Shown: positions 27,871 to 41,043, counted from the first letter of the stretch. The stretch is DNA of 41,452 nucleotides from Bradyrhizobium manausense (GCF_001440035.1 NZ_LJYG01000054.1:1-41452); one strand, 5' to 3'. Numbers and translations: made by a program. The notes: a model not told the origin generated them from the letters alone.

Positions 27871-27920
27871 ACGAAAACTCGTGATAAACGAGATTTCGTA
27901 GTACAATTACGAGATTTCGC
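27871..27920. promoter_or_regulatory. Triple dyad operator (candidate enhancer) for the sigma-54 activator
   Basis: Three related dyads: ACGAAAACTCGT (27871-27882), ACGAGATTTCGT (27888-27899) and ACGAGATTTCGC (27909-27920), each ACGA-N4-TCG(T/C). The first two together also make a 13-5-13 inverted repeat with one mismatch. Measured from the predicted sigma-54 start site they lie about 85-135 bases upstream, the usual enhancer position. The patch is AT-rich against its surroundings. The third dyad ends one base before the activator's ATG, so self-repression is possible. Confidence 0.72.
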
Positions 27921-27921
27921 A

Positions 27922-29844
<1,923 letters not shown>

Positions 29845-29858
29845 CGGCGCGTTCGTAA

Positions 29859-29966
29859 GGTGGATTAGCCCCGCAGATGCGCGATGCGCATCTGCGGGGC
29901 GTAATCCACCAACGTCGTCCCCGCATTCGTTGAAGCATGGTGGATTACGCCTTCGGCTAATCCACC
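29859..29966. repeat. Palindromic repeat, GGTGGATTAGCC family
   Basis: Two GGTGGATTA units in opposite sense (GGTGGATTAGCC...GGCTAATCCACC outside, GCGTAATCCACC...GGTGGATTACGC inside). The left half contains a perfect 14-base-pair hairpin CCCCGCAGATGCGC-GAT-GCGCATCTGCGGGG at 29869-29899. It lies between the convergent activator and hydrolase genes and probably also serves as a terminator. Confidence 0.85.
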
Positions 29967-29994
29967 CTGCGAACCGCCAGCTAACTCATCCGCC

Positions 29995-31737
29995 CTACGG
30001 GCTGCGCTTCGCGATGAAGGTGCCGTTCGGCTGGTGGTACACGAGTTCCTCGATCGCACCGGACGGGCCGCGGCGGAATTCGGTGCGATAGCCGTCGAGC
30101 TGGACGATGCCGAACGTCGCGCCCTGGTAGGGCCGCAACCGGTAGAGCGGCACGAACGGAATTTTCAGCGTCAGCTCGCCCTCGGCATCCTCGGTGACCA
30201 CGTGGGTCTGATCGCCGCGAATATATTCGCCGACGCAGGCCGACCGGAACACAGGGTCGATACATTCGCCGGCGGCGGCGCGCGTGAAGACGATATCCGG
30301 CACGAGCGCCTCGAGTTGGGCCGAGAGGCTAGCAATGTTGCCGTCGCGGTCGGTTGCAAAGCTAATCACGAGATCGTCCGGATTGAGCTCTCCGAAAACG
30401 TAAGGCAGCTGGAACGAATCGTAATGCCGGTGCACAAGCTTCGCCTTGGTGCCGCGCCAGGCCCAATGCAGGCCGTCGCCGTCTTGGGTGATGACCACCC
30501 GGCCATAGGCCGGGTGCTCATAGGCGCCGCAAAAATCCGCGAGATCATGGCTGGGCTTCGTGTTCGGCTTGCTCGCCGTGGGCTTCGCCGCCTCGTCGCT
30601 TTTCTGCTGCGCCAGCGCCTTGCGGCGCATGTCGCGCAGGCGGTCCAGCCACGGCACGGGTTCGTTGCCGGCAAGATGATCGTGAACGCGGTTGATCAGG
30701 ATGCTGGACACCGGGTTGGCGCCGGTGTTGGTGAAGACGGCGACGCCGGTGTTTTGTGCCGGCATGAGGCGCATCAGCGTGCTCCAGCCGAGCCAGCCGC
30801 CGGAATGTCCGACCACGCGCTCGCCGCGGTAGGTGGTGTTGTTGAAGCCCAGCCCGTAATGCGAATGGCCGAACTCCTCCCACTCAGCAGCGCTTGCGAA
30901 GACGAGCGGCGATTGCATCTCCCGGACCCGCGTGGACGACAGCAGGCGCTCGCCGGCGAACTCGCCTTCGGCCAGCAAGAATTTCATCCAGTTGGCAAGG
31001 GCGGCAACCGAGGTGACGATGGCGCCGGCGCCCGTCGTGGTGATGGGAAAGAATTTGCTGCGCGAGCGCACGTCGCCGCGTTCCACCAGATAGGGAACGG
31101 CGGCGTCGGTGGCAGCGGCGTGCTCCTCGGCCGAAAAGCCGACCGGCATCCGCAATTTGTCGGTCAGCCGGGTGCGGATGAAATCTTCATAGCTCTGACC
31201 ACTGATGCGCTCGACGACAAGGCCGGCGACATTGTAGGCGAGATTGTTGTATTGAAATTCGGTGCGGATGTCCCGGGCCGGTTCGAGGTAACGCAGCGCC
31301 GTCATCATCTCGTTGCGTGAGAGATCGGCTGGAATCCAAATCCAGTCGTGGCGGGGCAGGCCGGAATGATGGCTGAGCAGATCGCGCACGGTGACGCGCT
31401 CGGTCGCGATCGCGTCATGCAGGCGGAATTCGGGAATGACGTCGCGGACCGGCTTGATCCAGTCGAGCCGTCCCTCGTCCACCAGCAGCGCCAGCGCCGT
31501 GGCGGTGAACGTCTTGGTGATCGAGCAGATCAGGAACTGCGTCTCCGGCGTCGCGGGCAGCCCGGACTCGACGTCGCGCTGGCCCCATGCCCTGAGCAGC
31601 ACCGTCTCGCCGTCCTGCACGACGGCGAGCGTCACCGCCGGCACCTGCCACTCCGCCATCGCCTCCGCGGCCAGCGCGTCGAGCCCGGGGATGAGGGTTG
31701 CGATGCTCGTGTCGCTTTGGACAGATCGACTGGACAT
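29995..31737 (-). CDS. Serine hydrolase (beta-lactamase class C fold) with C-terminal DUF3471-like region
   Basis: 580-residue protein, no signal peptide, so probably cytosolic. The active-site set is complete: SxxK as S72-I-T-K75, YxN as YNN (Y163-N165) and HxG as HSG (H311-G313). The hydrolase domain ends near residue 370. After a Lys-rich linker, the remaining 190 residues (DLADFCGAYEHPAYGRVVI..., ending VYHQPNGTFIAKR) look like DUF3471-type beta-rich modules that often follow these enzymes. Likely an esterase or peptidase acting on D-amino-acid or acyl substrates; the target is unknown. Confidence 0.85.
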   Translation of the reverse strand: MSSRSVQSDTSIATLIPGLDALAAEAMAEWQVPAVTLAVVQDGETVLLRAWGQRDVESGLPATPETQFLICSITKTFTATALALLVDEGRLDWIKPVRDVIPEFRLHDAIATERVTVRDLLSHHSGLPRHDWIWIPADLSRNEMMTALRYLEPARDIRTEFQYNNLAYNVAGLVVERISGQSYEDFIRTRLTDKLRMPVGFSAEEHAAATDAAVPYLVERGDVRSRSKFFPITTTGAGAIVTSVAALANWMKFLLAEGEFAGERLLSSTRVREMQSPLVFASAAEWEEFGHSHYGLGFNNTTYRGERVVGHSGGWLGWSTLMRLMPAQNTGVAVFTNTGANPVSSILINRVHDHLAGNEPVPWLDRLRDMRRKALAQQKSDEAAKPTASKPNTKPSHDLADFCGAYEHPAYGRVVITQDGDGLHWAWRGTKAKLVHRHYDSFQLPYVFGELNPDDLVISFATDRDGNIASLSAQLEALVPDIVFTRAAAGECIDPVFRSACVGEYIRGDQTHVVTEDAEGELTLKIPFVPLYRLRPYQGATFGIVQLDGYRTEFRRGPSGAIEELVYHQPNGTFIAKRSP

Positions 31738-32058
31738 GACGCATTCTTTCTTCCGCTCGCCGCCACAACCGCTGGATGACGACGCGCAATGTTACGAACC
31801 GTAGCATTGGCGACCGACCGATTGCAAGCTGTAGGCGAAACGTCGCGAGTCATCGCTTCCGCCTTCGCTCGTCGAACGTAGGTCGGATTGGCGGCCGTAA
31901 TCTGTGCCTTTCTTTTGGCGCAGATCGTTACCCTCGCTACAAGGGAGGTCTCGTAGGGTGGGCAAAGGCGCCCTTGCGCCGTGCCCACGATCTCTCAATG
32001 ATGGATGGAAGCCGTGGGCACGCTTTCGCTTTGCCCACCCTCCGAGACCTTGCCCAGC
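31738..32058. other. Spacer between hydrolase and trmJ genes
   Basis: About 320 bases. Its right part (31953-32041) is a palindromic repeat. The left part contains the start region of the leftward hydrolase gene; no gene, strong promoter or RNA was recognised. Confidence 0.5.
31953..32041. repeat. Palindromic repeat, GTAGGGTGGGCAAAGGCGC family
   Basis: Left arm GTAGGGTGGGCAAAGGCGC and right arm TTTGCCCACCCTCCGAG are inverted copies, with a second inner pair CGTGCCCACG / CCGTGGGCACG. Only one copy is in the window. It lies just past the stop codon of trmJ. Confidence 0.82.
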
Positions 32059-33258
32059 CTACGCGCTCTGCTCGACCATCCCCTGCAGCCGCACCAGCTC
32101 CGTCTCCAGATCCCGCTCCACATCCGCGGCCCGGATCTCCAGCACCCGATAATCGCGCGCCTCCAGCCACGCCCGCCGCGATGCGCGGTCCGCCGCTATC
32201 GTCTCGCCCTCGCCCGGGTTGATCAGCTCGATTGCGATCCGGTGCGGGAAGGAGACGAAATCGGGGATGTGGCGGCCGACTGGCGTCTGGCGCTTGAACT
32301 GGCCTGCGAAGCGGCGGTCGCGGGTCAGGGCGTGCCAGAGCAGTCGCTCCGCATCGGTCGGGTTGCGCCGGAGCAGGCGTGCAAGGCCGCGCACGGTCGA
32401 GCCGCTGTCGGGCGCGCCGCCGGCCTGGCCGTGCTCGGCGAGCAGCGCGCGCAGGCGCGTCGCCTGCTCGCCGTCGAGCACGCCGCCCTTGGCCGGGCCC
32501 TTGCGCCCTTCCGCGATCGCCATCACGACACCGTGCAGCGTGTGCATGTCCTGCTTGGTCGGCTCCATGCGGGTGAAGATGTTGCGCAGGTTCACCAGCA
32601 TGGTGTCGCGCTTCTCGGCCGGGCGCAGGAATTCGACCTTGTCGAGCTCGCGCACGAGATTGTCGAAGAAGGCGTTGATCTGGTGCTGCGAGGCGCGCTC
32701 GGAGCGCTCGGGCATGGCGTGCGGCAGCTCGCCCGCCGTCATCAGCTTGAACCATTCATAGCCGACCAGCAGCACCGCCTGGGCGAGATTGAGCGAGGCA
32801 AAGCCCGGATTGACCGGGAAGGTGATGATGCGGTTGGAGAGCCCGACCTCCTCGTTGGTCAGCCCCCAGCGTTCGCGGCCGAACAGGATACCGGCTTTGC
32901 CGCCGGTCGCGACATGCCCGGCGATCTCGCTGGCTGCCGCCTCCGGCCCGACCACGGGCTTGGCCTGGTCGTGGGGGCGCGCGGTGGTGGCGAACAAGAG
33001 GTCGAGGTCCGCGACCGCCTGCTCGACGGTGTCGAACAGTTCGACCTTCTGCAAAATGTGGTCGGCGCCGGCAGCCGCCCGCTGCGCCGCGATGTTGGGC
33101 CAGCCGTCACGTGGGTTGACGATGCGCAAGGCGCCCAGCGCGAAATTGCCCATGGCGCGCGCGGCCATGCCGATGTTTTCACCCAGCTGCGGCTCGACCA
33201 GGATGACGATGGGGCCGTCGAGGGAAAGGGGTGTCTTGCTCTTGTCAGTCCCCGACAT
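32059..33258 (-). CDS. trmJ: TrmJ-like tRNA methyltransferase fused to a DUF559 domain
   Basis: 399 residues in two parts. Residues 14-245 are a SPOUT methyltransferase of the TrmJ type (tRNA Cm32/Um32 2'-O-methylation in the model enzyme): VILVEPQLGENIGMAARAMGNF, ILFGRERWGLTNEE and the trefoil-knot NPGFASLNLAQAV. Residues 289-392 are a DUF559 (Vsr-like nuclease fold) domain: LRRNPTDAERLLWHALT, FKRQTPVGRHIPDFVSF. D333 and E344 of the nuclease core are kept but the next acidic position (ELD in relatives) is Ile (ELI), so cleavage activity is doubtful. The frame is continuous, so this is a true fusion. Confidence 0.87.
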   Translation of the reverse strand: MSGTDKSKTPLSLDGPIVILVEPQLGENIGMAARAMGNFALGALRIVNPRDGWPNIAAQRAAAGADHILQKVELFDTVEQAVADLDLLFATTARPHDQAKPVVGPEAAASEIAGHVATGGKAGILFGRERWGLTNEEVGLSNRIITFPVNPGFASLNLAQAVLLVGYEWFKLMTAGELPHAMPERSERASQHQINAFFDNLVRELDKVEFLRPAEKRDTMLVNLRNIFTRMEPTKQDMHTLHGVVMAIAEGRKGPAKGGVLDGEQATRLRALLAEHGQAGGAPDSGSTVRGLARLLRRNPTDAERLLWHALTRDRRFAGQFKRQTPVGRHIPDFVSFPHRIAIELINPGEGETIAADRASRRAWLEARDYRVLEIRAADVERDLETELVRLQGMVEQSA

Positions 33259-33596
33259 CTGGCTTTGCTTTCACAACTGTCTCAAGGCCTTGGCAAGGCC
33301 CGCTTAGGAATTGATTCAAGGCCGGCCTTTTCGAGTCGGTCTTGGCCGGCCGGCGCTGCCCGCCTGTCGTTTGCCTGTCCTGACAAAATTCTCAAGGGAA
33401 ATAACGGCTTGGAATCGACTTTTGAATCTCGCCTGAAACCACACCCCGCCCCGGGGCCCCGCTCCCCATCTATGGAAGCTGGGTGAGCTAAAAGTGCATA
33501 ATCACTTGGCTTTCGCCCGCTGCTGCCAGGTGCTAAGAGGCGGCGGATATTCAATTTGGCGCCAATGGCGCCGTTCCCAAGAGGGCTTTCCCGATC
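33259..33596. other. Divergent region between trmJ and icd
   Basis: 338 bases with the upstream regions of trmJ and icd. A moderately AT-rich stretch (about 33380-33430) is the best place for the icd promoter but no clear box pair was identified. AGAGGG at 33580 is the likely ribosome-binding site of icd. No gene seen. Confidence 0.45.
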
Positions 33597-34811
33597 ATGG
33601 CAAAAATCAAGGTATCCAATCCCGTCGTCGAGCTCGATGGCGACGAGATGACCCGGATCATCTGGCAGTACATCAAGGACAAGCTGATCAACCCGTTCCT
33701 GGATGTCGAGCTGCTCTATTTCGACCTGGGCATGGAGTACCGCGACAAGACCAACGATCAGGTGACCATCGACGCCGCCGAGGCGATCAAGAAGGTCGGC
33801 GTCGGCGTCAAGTGCGCCACCATCACCCCTGACGAGGCCCGGGTGAAGGAGTTTGGCCTCAAGCAGATGTGGAAGTCGCCGAACGGCACCATCCGCAACA
33901 TCCTCGGCGGCGTGATCTTCCGCGAGCCGATCATCTGCAAGAACGTGCCGCGCCTGGTTCCGGGCTGGACCAAGCCGATCATCATCGGCCGCCACGCCTA
34001 TGGCGACCAGTACCGCGCCACCGACATCAAATTCCCCGGCAAGGGCACGCTCTCGCTGAAGTTCGTCGGCGAGGACGGCACCGTGATCGAGAAGGAGGTG
34101 TTCAAGGCTCCGGGCGCCGGCGTCGCCATGGAGATGTACAACCTCGACGACAGCATCATCGACTTCGCCCGCGCCTCGTTCAACTATGGCCTGTTGCGCG
34201 GCTATCCGGTGTACCTGTCGACCAAGAACACCATTCTCAAGGTCTATGACGGCCGCTTCAAGGACATCTTCCAGGAGATCTTCGACAAGGAGTTCAAGAA
34301 GGAGTTCGACGCCAAGGGCCTGACGTATGAGCACCGCCTGATCGACGACATGGTGGCCTCGGCGCTGAAATGGTCCGGCGGCTATGTCTGGGCCTGTAAG
34401 AACTACGACGGCGACGTGCAGTCCGACACGGTCGCGCAGGGCTACGGCTCGCTCGGTCTGATGACCTCGGTGCTGCTCACCCCGGACGGCAAGACCGTCG
34501 AGGCCGAAGCCGCCCACGGCACCGTCACCCGCCACTACCGCGAGCACCAGAAGGGCAAGGAGACCTCGACCAACTCGATCGCGTCGATCTTCGCCTGGAC
34601 GCGCGGCCTCGCCCACCGCGCCAAGCTCGACAACAACCCCGAGCTGGCGAAGTTCGCTTCGACGCTGGAGAAGGTCTGCGTCGACACCGTCGAGGAAGGC
34701 TACATGACCAAGGACCTCGCGCTGCTGGTCGGCGCCGACCAGCGCTGGCTCTCGACCACCGGCTTCCTCGACAAGGTCGCTGACAATCTGGTGAAGGCGC
34801 TCGCGGCGTAA
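33597..34811 (+). CDS. icd: NADP-dependent isocitrate dehydrogenase
   Basis: TCA-cycle enzyme converting isocitrate to 2-oxoglutarate with NADP+. 404 residues, of the homodimeric type shared with eukaryotes. Substrate-binding motifs are [10 protein letters not shown] (Ser, Asn, Arg), VIFREPI and [13 protein letters not shown]; the metal and cofactor region includes the ...[28 protein letters not shown] stretch and [16 protein letters not shown]. Single gene, followed by a terminator-like hairpin. Confidence 0.97.
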   Translation: MAKIKVSNPVVELDGDEMTRIIWQYIKDKLINPFLDVELLYFDLGMEYRDKTNDQVTIDAAEAIKKVGVGVKCATITPDEARVKEFGLKQMWKSPNGTIRNILGGVIFREPIICKNVPRLVPGWTKPIIIGRHAYGDQYRATDIKFPGKGTLSLKFVGEDGTVIEKEVFKAPGAGVAMEMYNLDDSIIDFARASFNYGLLRGYPVYLSTKNTILKVYDGRFKDIFQEIFDKEFKKEFDAKGLTYEHRLIDDMVASALKWSGGYVWACKNYDGDVQSDTVAQGYGSLGLMTSVLLTPDGKTVEAEAAHGTVTRHYREHQKGKETSTNSIASIFAWTRGLAHRAKLDNNPELAKFASTLEKVCVDTVEEGYMTKDLALLVGADQRWLSTTGFLDKVADNLVKALAA

Positions 34812-34856
34812 GCTGCCAACCGCATTTTTTCGCCCGATCGGGGTTAGACATCATGA

Positions 34857-34888
34857 TGGGCCGCGCGCAGGCGCGGCCCATTCGTTTT
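34857..34888 (+). terminator. Terminator-like hairpin after icd
   Basis: TGGGCCGCGC-GCAG-GCGCGGCCCA is a perfect 10-base-pair stem with a 4-base loop, followed by TTCGTTTT. It starts 45 bases after the icd stop and ends before the ribosome-binding site of the DUF3455 gene. Confidence 0.75.
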
Positions 34889-34912
34889 GACACCATCGTG
34901 CGGAGGTCTCTC

Positions 34913-35410
34913 ATGTCGATCACCAATTTCGCCGTCCCCTGCCTGCTGCTCGCCATGGCCGGGCCGGCCGCCGCGGAGACGCTGCCAGATGCCATCGCCG
35001 CTCCCGGTGAAACCGTCGTGCTCAGCGTCCACGCCGAAGGCGCGCAGGTCTATGAGTGCAAGCCGGGCACCGACGGCAAGCTCGCCTGGACCTTCCGCGA
35101 GCCGGTCGCGACACTGCTCTCCGAGGGCAAGACCATCGGCCGCCACTATGCCGGCCCGAACTGGGAGCTCGCCGACGGCAGCGCCGTGGCCGGCAAGGCC
35201 ATCGGCAACGCGCCGGGCGCGACGGCTGCCGATATCCCCTGGCTGAAGCTGGAGATCGCCTCCCGCCGCGGCACCGGCGCGCTGACGCCGGTGACGACAG
35301 TCCAGCGCATCAACACCCATGGCGGCAAGCTCGACGGGACCTGCGACAAGGCCGGCGAGTTCAGAAGCGCGCCCTACTCGGCCGACTACATTTTCCTGAA
35401 GAAAGGCTGA
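34913..35410 (+). CDS. Secreted DUF3455 protein
   Basis: 165 residues from ATG 34913 with GGAGG at ideal spacing. A signal peptide (SITNFAVPCLLLAMAGPAAA) is followed by ETLPDAIAAPGETVVLSVHAEGAQVYECKPG, then FREPVATLL, GRHYAGPNWELADGSAV, IPWLKLEIAS and VQRINTHGG, the DUF3455 pattern. Two cysteines (in YECKPG and DGTCDKAG) could form a disulfide in the periplasm. Function unknown. It ends 4 bases from the convergent channel gene. Confidence 0.88.
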   Translation: MSITNFAVPCLLLAMAGPAAAETLPDAIAAPGETVVLSVHAEGAQVYECKPGTDGKLAWTFREPVATLLSEGKTIGRHYAGPNWELADGSAVAGKAIGNAPGATAADIPWLKLEIASRRGTGALTPVTTVQRINTHGGKLDGTCDKAGEFRSAPYSADYIFLKKG

Positions 35411-35414
35411 CCGC

Positions 35415-36641
35415 TCAGCGGTCGGTCCCCTCGCGCTCGGCCTGCGCCAGCTCCGTCGCGGCGAGATCGCCGGTCTCCTCGAGCCGCGCTTTCGCGGTGG
35501 TGTGGACATGGGCGGCGAGCGTCGGCATGCGCTCGATCAGGGCGTGAAAATGCTGCGCGTCCAGCACCAGCAGCCGCGTCTTGCGCGTCGCGGTCACCGT
35601 GCCGCTGCGTTTTGTTTTGTGCAGCAGCGCGATCTCGCCGAAGAAGGTGCCGTCGGCGAGCCTGACATGCTGGTTCGGCAGCGTGATCTCGACCTCGCCC
35701 GCGGTGATGAAATACATCGACGAGGCGGGATCCCCCCGTCGCACCAATATCTCGCCCTGCTCGATGGTGCGGGCGCGCAAGAGCCGCATGATATCGGCGA
35801 TCTCGGCGGCCGACAGATGCGAGAACAGCGGCACCCGCGCCAGCATGCCCCAGGTGACGACGAAGTCGCGCCGCTTCACCTCTTCGGCAAAGGCGGTCGA
35901 GATGATCGCGACCGGCAGCGCGATCATGGCAAAACCCGAGATGATCGCGAACACCGAGATAAATTTTCCAAGCGCAGTCACCGGCACGACGTCGCCATAG
36001 CCGACGGTGCCGAGCGTCACGATCGCCCACCACATCGCATCCGGAATGGTGCCGAGCTTGGTCGGCTGCACGTCGCGCTCGATGGCATAAAGCAGCGAGG
36101 CGAAGGTCAGCACCACGCCGATCAGGATGACGACGCAGCCTATCAGCGCGCGCCGCTCGGCATGCACAGCCGCGAGCAGCGAGCGCATCGCCGGCGAATA
36201 CCGGATCAGCTTGAAGAACGGCAGCACGCCAAGCGCGGCCAGCGTCGCGTGGCGCCCCATCACCAGCACGATTGCAGCGGGCAGGAACGCCATGAGGTCG
36301 ATGATGCCGAGCGCCGAGAAGGCGTAGCCGAGCCGGTCTGACAGCGCCGAGCCCTTTCGCGGCGTGTGGCCCGCGACCGTCCACAGCCGCGCCGCATATT
36401 CCAGCGCGAACACGATCACGGCCAGAATCTTGATCGCCGAAAAGAGCGTGCCGTACCGCGCGTCCAGCTCCGGCACCGAGGCGAGGATCATCGCGACCAC
36501 GTCGAGCACGATGACGCTGATGACGAGCTGGATGAAGCGCGACCCGACCGAGTAGGCCAAGGGATCGTGCTCCAGCAATTCGTAGAGGCGATCCCTTAGG
36601 TTCGGATCGCGAAGCCCACGTCCTCGCGGAACGAGGCGCAT
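35415..36641 (-). CDS. Cyclic-nucleotide-gated potassium channel (MloK1-like)
   Basis: 408-residue inner-membrane channel. Six helices are visible: S1 near residues 36-55, S2 70-86, S3 108-128, S4 with few arginines (FFKLIRYSPAMRSLL, 142-156), S5 165-185 and S6 222-250. The pore loop has the potassium filter TVGYGD (212-217). A C-terminal cyclic-nucleotide-binding domain (about 275-390) carries the phosphate-binding cassette FFGEIALLHKTKRSGTV with the key Arg. The weak S4 charge and length match the Mesorhizobium MloK1 type. It starts only 4 bases after alaS, an unexpected pairing. Confidence 0.92.
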   Translation of the reverse strand: MRLVPRGRGLRDPNLRDRLYELLEHDPLAYSVGSRFIQLVISVIVLDVVAMILASVPELDARYGTLFSAIKILAVIVFALEYAARLWTVAGHTPRKGSALSDRLGYAFSALGIIDLMAFLPAAIVLVMGRHATLAALGVLPFFKLIRYSPAMRSLLAAVHAERRALIGCVVILIGVVLTFASLLYAIERDVQPTKLGTIPDAMWWAIVTLGTVGYGDVVPVTALGKFISVFAIISGFAMIALPVAIISTAFAEEVKRRDFVVTWGMLARVPLFSHLSAAEIADIMRLLRARTIEQGEILVRRGDPASSMYFITAGEVEITLPNQHVRLADGTFFGEIALLHKTKRSGTVTATRKTRLLVLDAQHFHALIERMPTLAAHVHTTAKARLEETGDLAATELAQAEREGTDR

Positions 36642-36645
36642 GGCT

Positions 36646-39330
<2,685 letters not shown>

Positions 39331-39346
39331 CCAATCGGGTGTGCTG

Positions 39347-39395
39347 GAGCATGATCCGGAAAAGTGTGAAGCGGTTTTCCGGAAAGATCATGCTC
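39347..39395. repeat. Palindromic repeat GAGCATGATCCGGAAAAG...
   Basis: GAGCATGATC-CGGAAAA pairs with TTTTCCGGAAAGATCATGCTC around a GTGTGAAGCGG centre, a long palindrome of a type found repeatedly in alphaproteobacterial intergenic regions. It ends only 17 bases from the alaS start codon, so it should be in the alaS leader. Confidence 0.85.
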
Positions 39396-39406
39396 AAACA
39401 AGGAGC

Positions 39407-39435
39407 TAAAGCGCGATGACTCTCGGCGCGCTTTA
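39407..39435. repeat. TAAAGCGCG inverted repeat
   Basis: TAAAGCGCG and CGCGCTTTA are perfect 9-base inverted arms around an 11-base centre (ATGACTCTCGG). Directly next to the GAGCATGATC palindrome, and possibly part of the same compound repeat. Confidence 0.7.
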
Positions 39436-39648
39436 GGACCCGCCAATTTGCCATCCAAACCTGGCGATTTGGGCTGATATCTGCGGGCCAAAGCGCTTTT
39501 AGACAAGGCCAGCTTTCCTGTCCAGAAACTGTGCAGAGAGATCAGAGGGTTGCCGCAGTCGCGTCATCCCCCTGCAATCCCGTTGAAAGCCGATACTCCT
39601 GCGTTGACAGGCTTGGCTGGCCTGTGGTCTTTACCCATCTATATCGTA

Positions 39649-39831
39649 CGGCCACGTCGGGAGAGACCGGCATTGGGTGCCGGCGCCGAAGGAGCAACCG
39701 CCCCGGAAACTCTCAGGCAAAAGGACCGCGTGGCTTTGACGACATCTGGAAAGAGACGCTGGCGGGCTTAGGACCCGGATAGCGTCCGCCGACGGGATAA
39801 TACTCTCAGGCACAGCGACAGATGGGGCTTC
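39649..39831 (+). ncRNA. Tandem glycine riboswitch
   Basis: Two glycine aptamers in a row. Aptamer 1 (about 39649-39735): GGGAGAGACCGGC, GCCGAAGGAGCAA and AACTCTCAGGCAAAAGGACCG. Aptamer 2 (about 39745-39831): TCTGGAAAGAGACGC, GCCGACGGGATAA and TACTCTCAGGCACAGCGACAGA. The paired ACTCTCAGGCA-GGAC/GGAC-like boxes and short linker are diagnostic. It lies directly upstream of gcvT, where glycine binding should switch expression of the cleavage system on. Confidence 0.95.
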
Positions 39832-39842
39832 GACTGGTTTGT

Positions 39843-39862
39843 CCCGGGGAATCGTCCCCGGG
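39843..39862 (+). promoter_or_regulatory. Expression-platform hairpin of the glycine riboswitch
   Basis: CCCGGGGA-ATCG-TCCCCGGG, a perfect 8-base-pair stem with a 4-base loop, 11 bases after the second aptamer and 21 bases before the gcvT ATG. No T tract follows, so control of ribosome access (GAGGG at 39871) is more likely than termination. Confidence 0.55.
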
Positions 39863-39883
39863 GAACCGCCGAGGGCCCCCGTG

Positions 39884-41032
39884 ATGTCCGTGCGTGACGA
39901 CAAAGACTCCCTGAAACGTACCCCTCTTTACGACCTGCACCTGTCCCTTGGCGGCAAGATGGTGCCGTTTGCGGGCTATGACATGCCCGTGCAGTACCCC
40001 GCGGGGGTGCTGAAAGAGCACCTCCATACCCGCAATTCCGCCGGCCTGTTCGACGTCTCCCATATGGGCCAGATCGCCCTCCGGCCAAAGTCGGGCAAGG
40101 TCGAGGACGCCGCCCGCGCGCTGGAGCGGCTGGTGCCGCAGGACATCGTGGCGATCGCACCTGGCCGCCAGCGCTACGCCCAGTTCACCAATGCGGACGG
40201 CGGCATTCTCGATGATCTCATGGTCGCCAATTTCGGCGACCATTTGTTCCTGGTGGTCAACGCCGCCTGCAAGGCCGAGGACGAGGCGCATCTGCGCGCG
40301 CATCTCTCCGACACCTGTGTCGTCGATTCGCTGGCCGATCGCGCGCTGATTGCGTTGCAGGGCCCGAAGGCGGAGTCGGCGCTGACGAAATCATGTGCAG
40401 CAGCGCCGGCCATGAAGTTCATGGATGCCGGCCCGCATATTGTCGCCGGCCTCGCCTGTTTCGTCTCGCGCTCCGGCTACACCGGCGAGGACGGGTTCGA
40501 GATTTCAGTGCCTGCGGCGGATGCCGGGCACCTCACCAAAACGCTGCTCGAAAACCCCGATGTGATGCCGATCGGCCTTGGCGCCCGCGACAGCTTGCGG
40601 CTGGAAGCCGGGCTCTGCCTCTACGGCCACGACATCGACACTGCGACGACGCCGGTCGAAGCCGCGCTGGAATGGTCGGTGCAGAAGAGCCGCCGCAGCG
40701 GCGGCGCGCGCGCCGGCGGCTTTCCCGGCGCTGAAAAGATCCTTGCACATTTCGATCACGGCGCATCCCGCCGCCGGGTCGGCCTGCGGACCGAGGGCCG
40801 CGCGCCCGTGCGCGAGGGCGCACTGTTGTTTGCCGGTAGCGAAGGTGGCGAGCCGATTGGAAGGGTCACTTCGGGCGGCTTCGGCCCGAGCCTGAACGCG
40901 CCTGTTGCGATGGGCTACGTGCCCACGCGTCTGAGCGCGCTCGACACAAAGCTCTTTGCGGAAGTGCGCGGGCAACGCCTCCCCCTCGCCGTCGCCGCCA
41001 TGCCCTTCGTGAAAAACACCTACAAACGCTGA
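39884..41032 (+). CDS. gcvT: Glycine cleavage system T protein (aminomethyltransferase)
   Basis: Transfers the one-carbon unit from the aminomethyl-lipoyl arm of H protein to tetrahydrofolate, releasing ammonia. 382 residues from ATG 39884, with GAGGG upstream. Landmarks are [36 protein letters not shown] (folate/active site), [32 protein letters not shown] and the C-terminal [21 protein letters not shown]. It is the first gene after the riboswitch and gcvH follows after 11 bases. Confidence 0.97.
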   Translation: MSVRDDKDSLKRTPLYDLHLSLGGKMVPFAGYDMPVQYPAGVLKEHLHTRNSAGLFDVSHMGQIALRPKSGKVEDAARALERLVPQDIVAIAPGRQRYAQFTNADGGILDDLMVANFGDHLFLVVNAACKAEDEAHLRAHLSDTCVVDSLADRALIALQGPKAESALTKSCAAAPAMKFMDAGPHIVAGLACFVSRSGYTGEDGFEISVPAADAGHLTKTLLENPDVMPIGLGARDSLRLEAGLCLYGHDIDTATTPVEAALEWSVQKSRRSGGARAGGFPGAEKILAHFDHGASRRRVGLRTEGRAPVREGALLFAGSEGGEPIGRVTSGGFGPSLNAPVAMGYVPTRLSALDTKLFAEVRGQRLPLAVAAMPFVKNTYKR

Positions 41033-41043
41033 GGACTAAGACA

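Larger units (their letters stand above)
39331..39648. other. Spacer between alaS and the glycine riboswitch
   Basis: About 318 bases. Its left part carries two palindromes (39347-39395 and 39407-39435). The right part must contain the promoter of the gcv operon; a TTGACA at 39604-39609 is present but no -10 box at 16-18 bases is convincing. No gene seen. Confidence 0.5.

Noticed and set aside
27811..27921. An upstream ATG (27811) with a good AAGGAG as start of the sigma-54 activator
   Set aside because: The apparent ribosome site is the sigma-54 promoter read backwards, and the extra codons run through the operator dyads with AT-rich, atypical codons. ATG 27922 fits better, though proof needs N-terminal data.
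39604..39645. TTGACA at 39604 as the -35 box of the gcv promoter
   Set aside because: No acceptable -10 element lies 16-18 bases downstream; TATATC at 39640 is too far.
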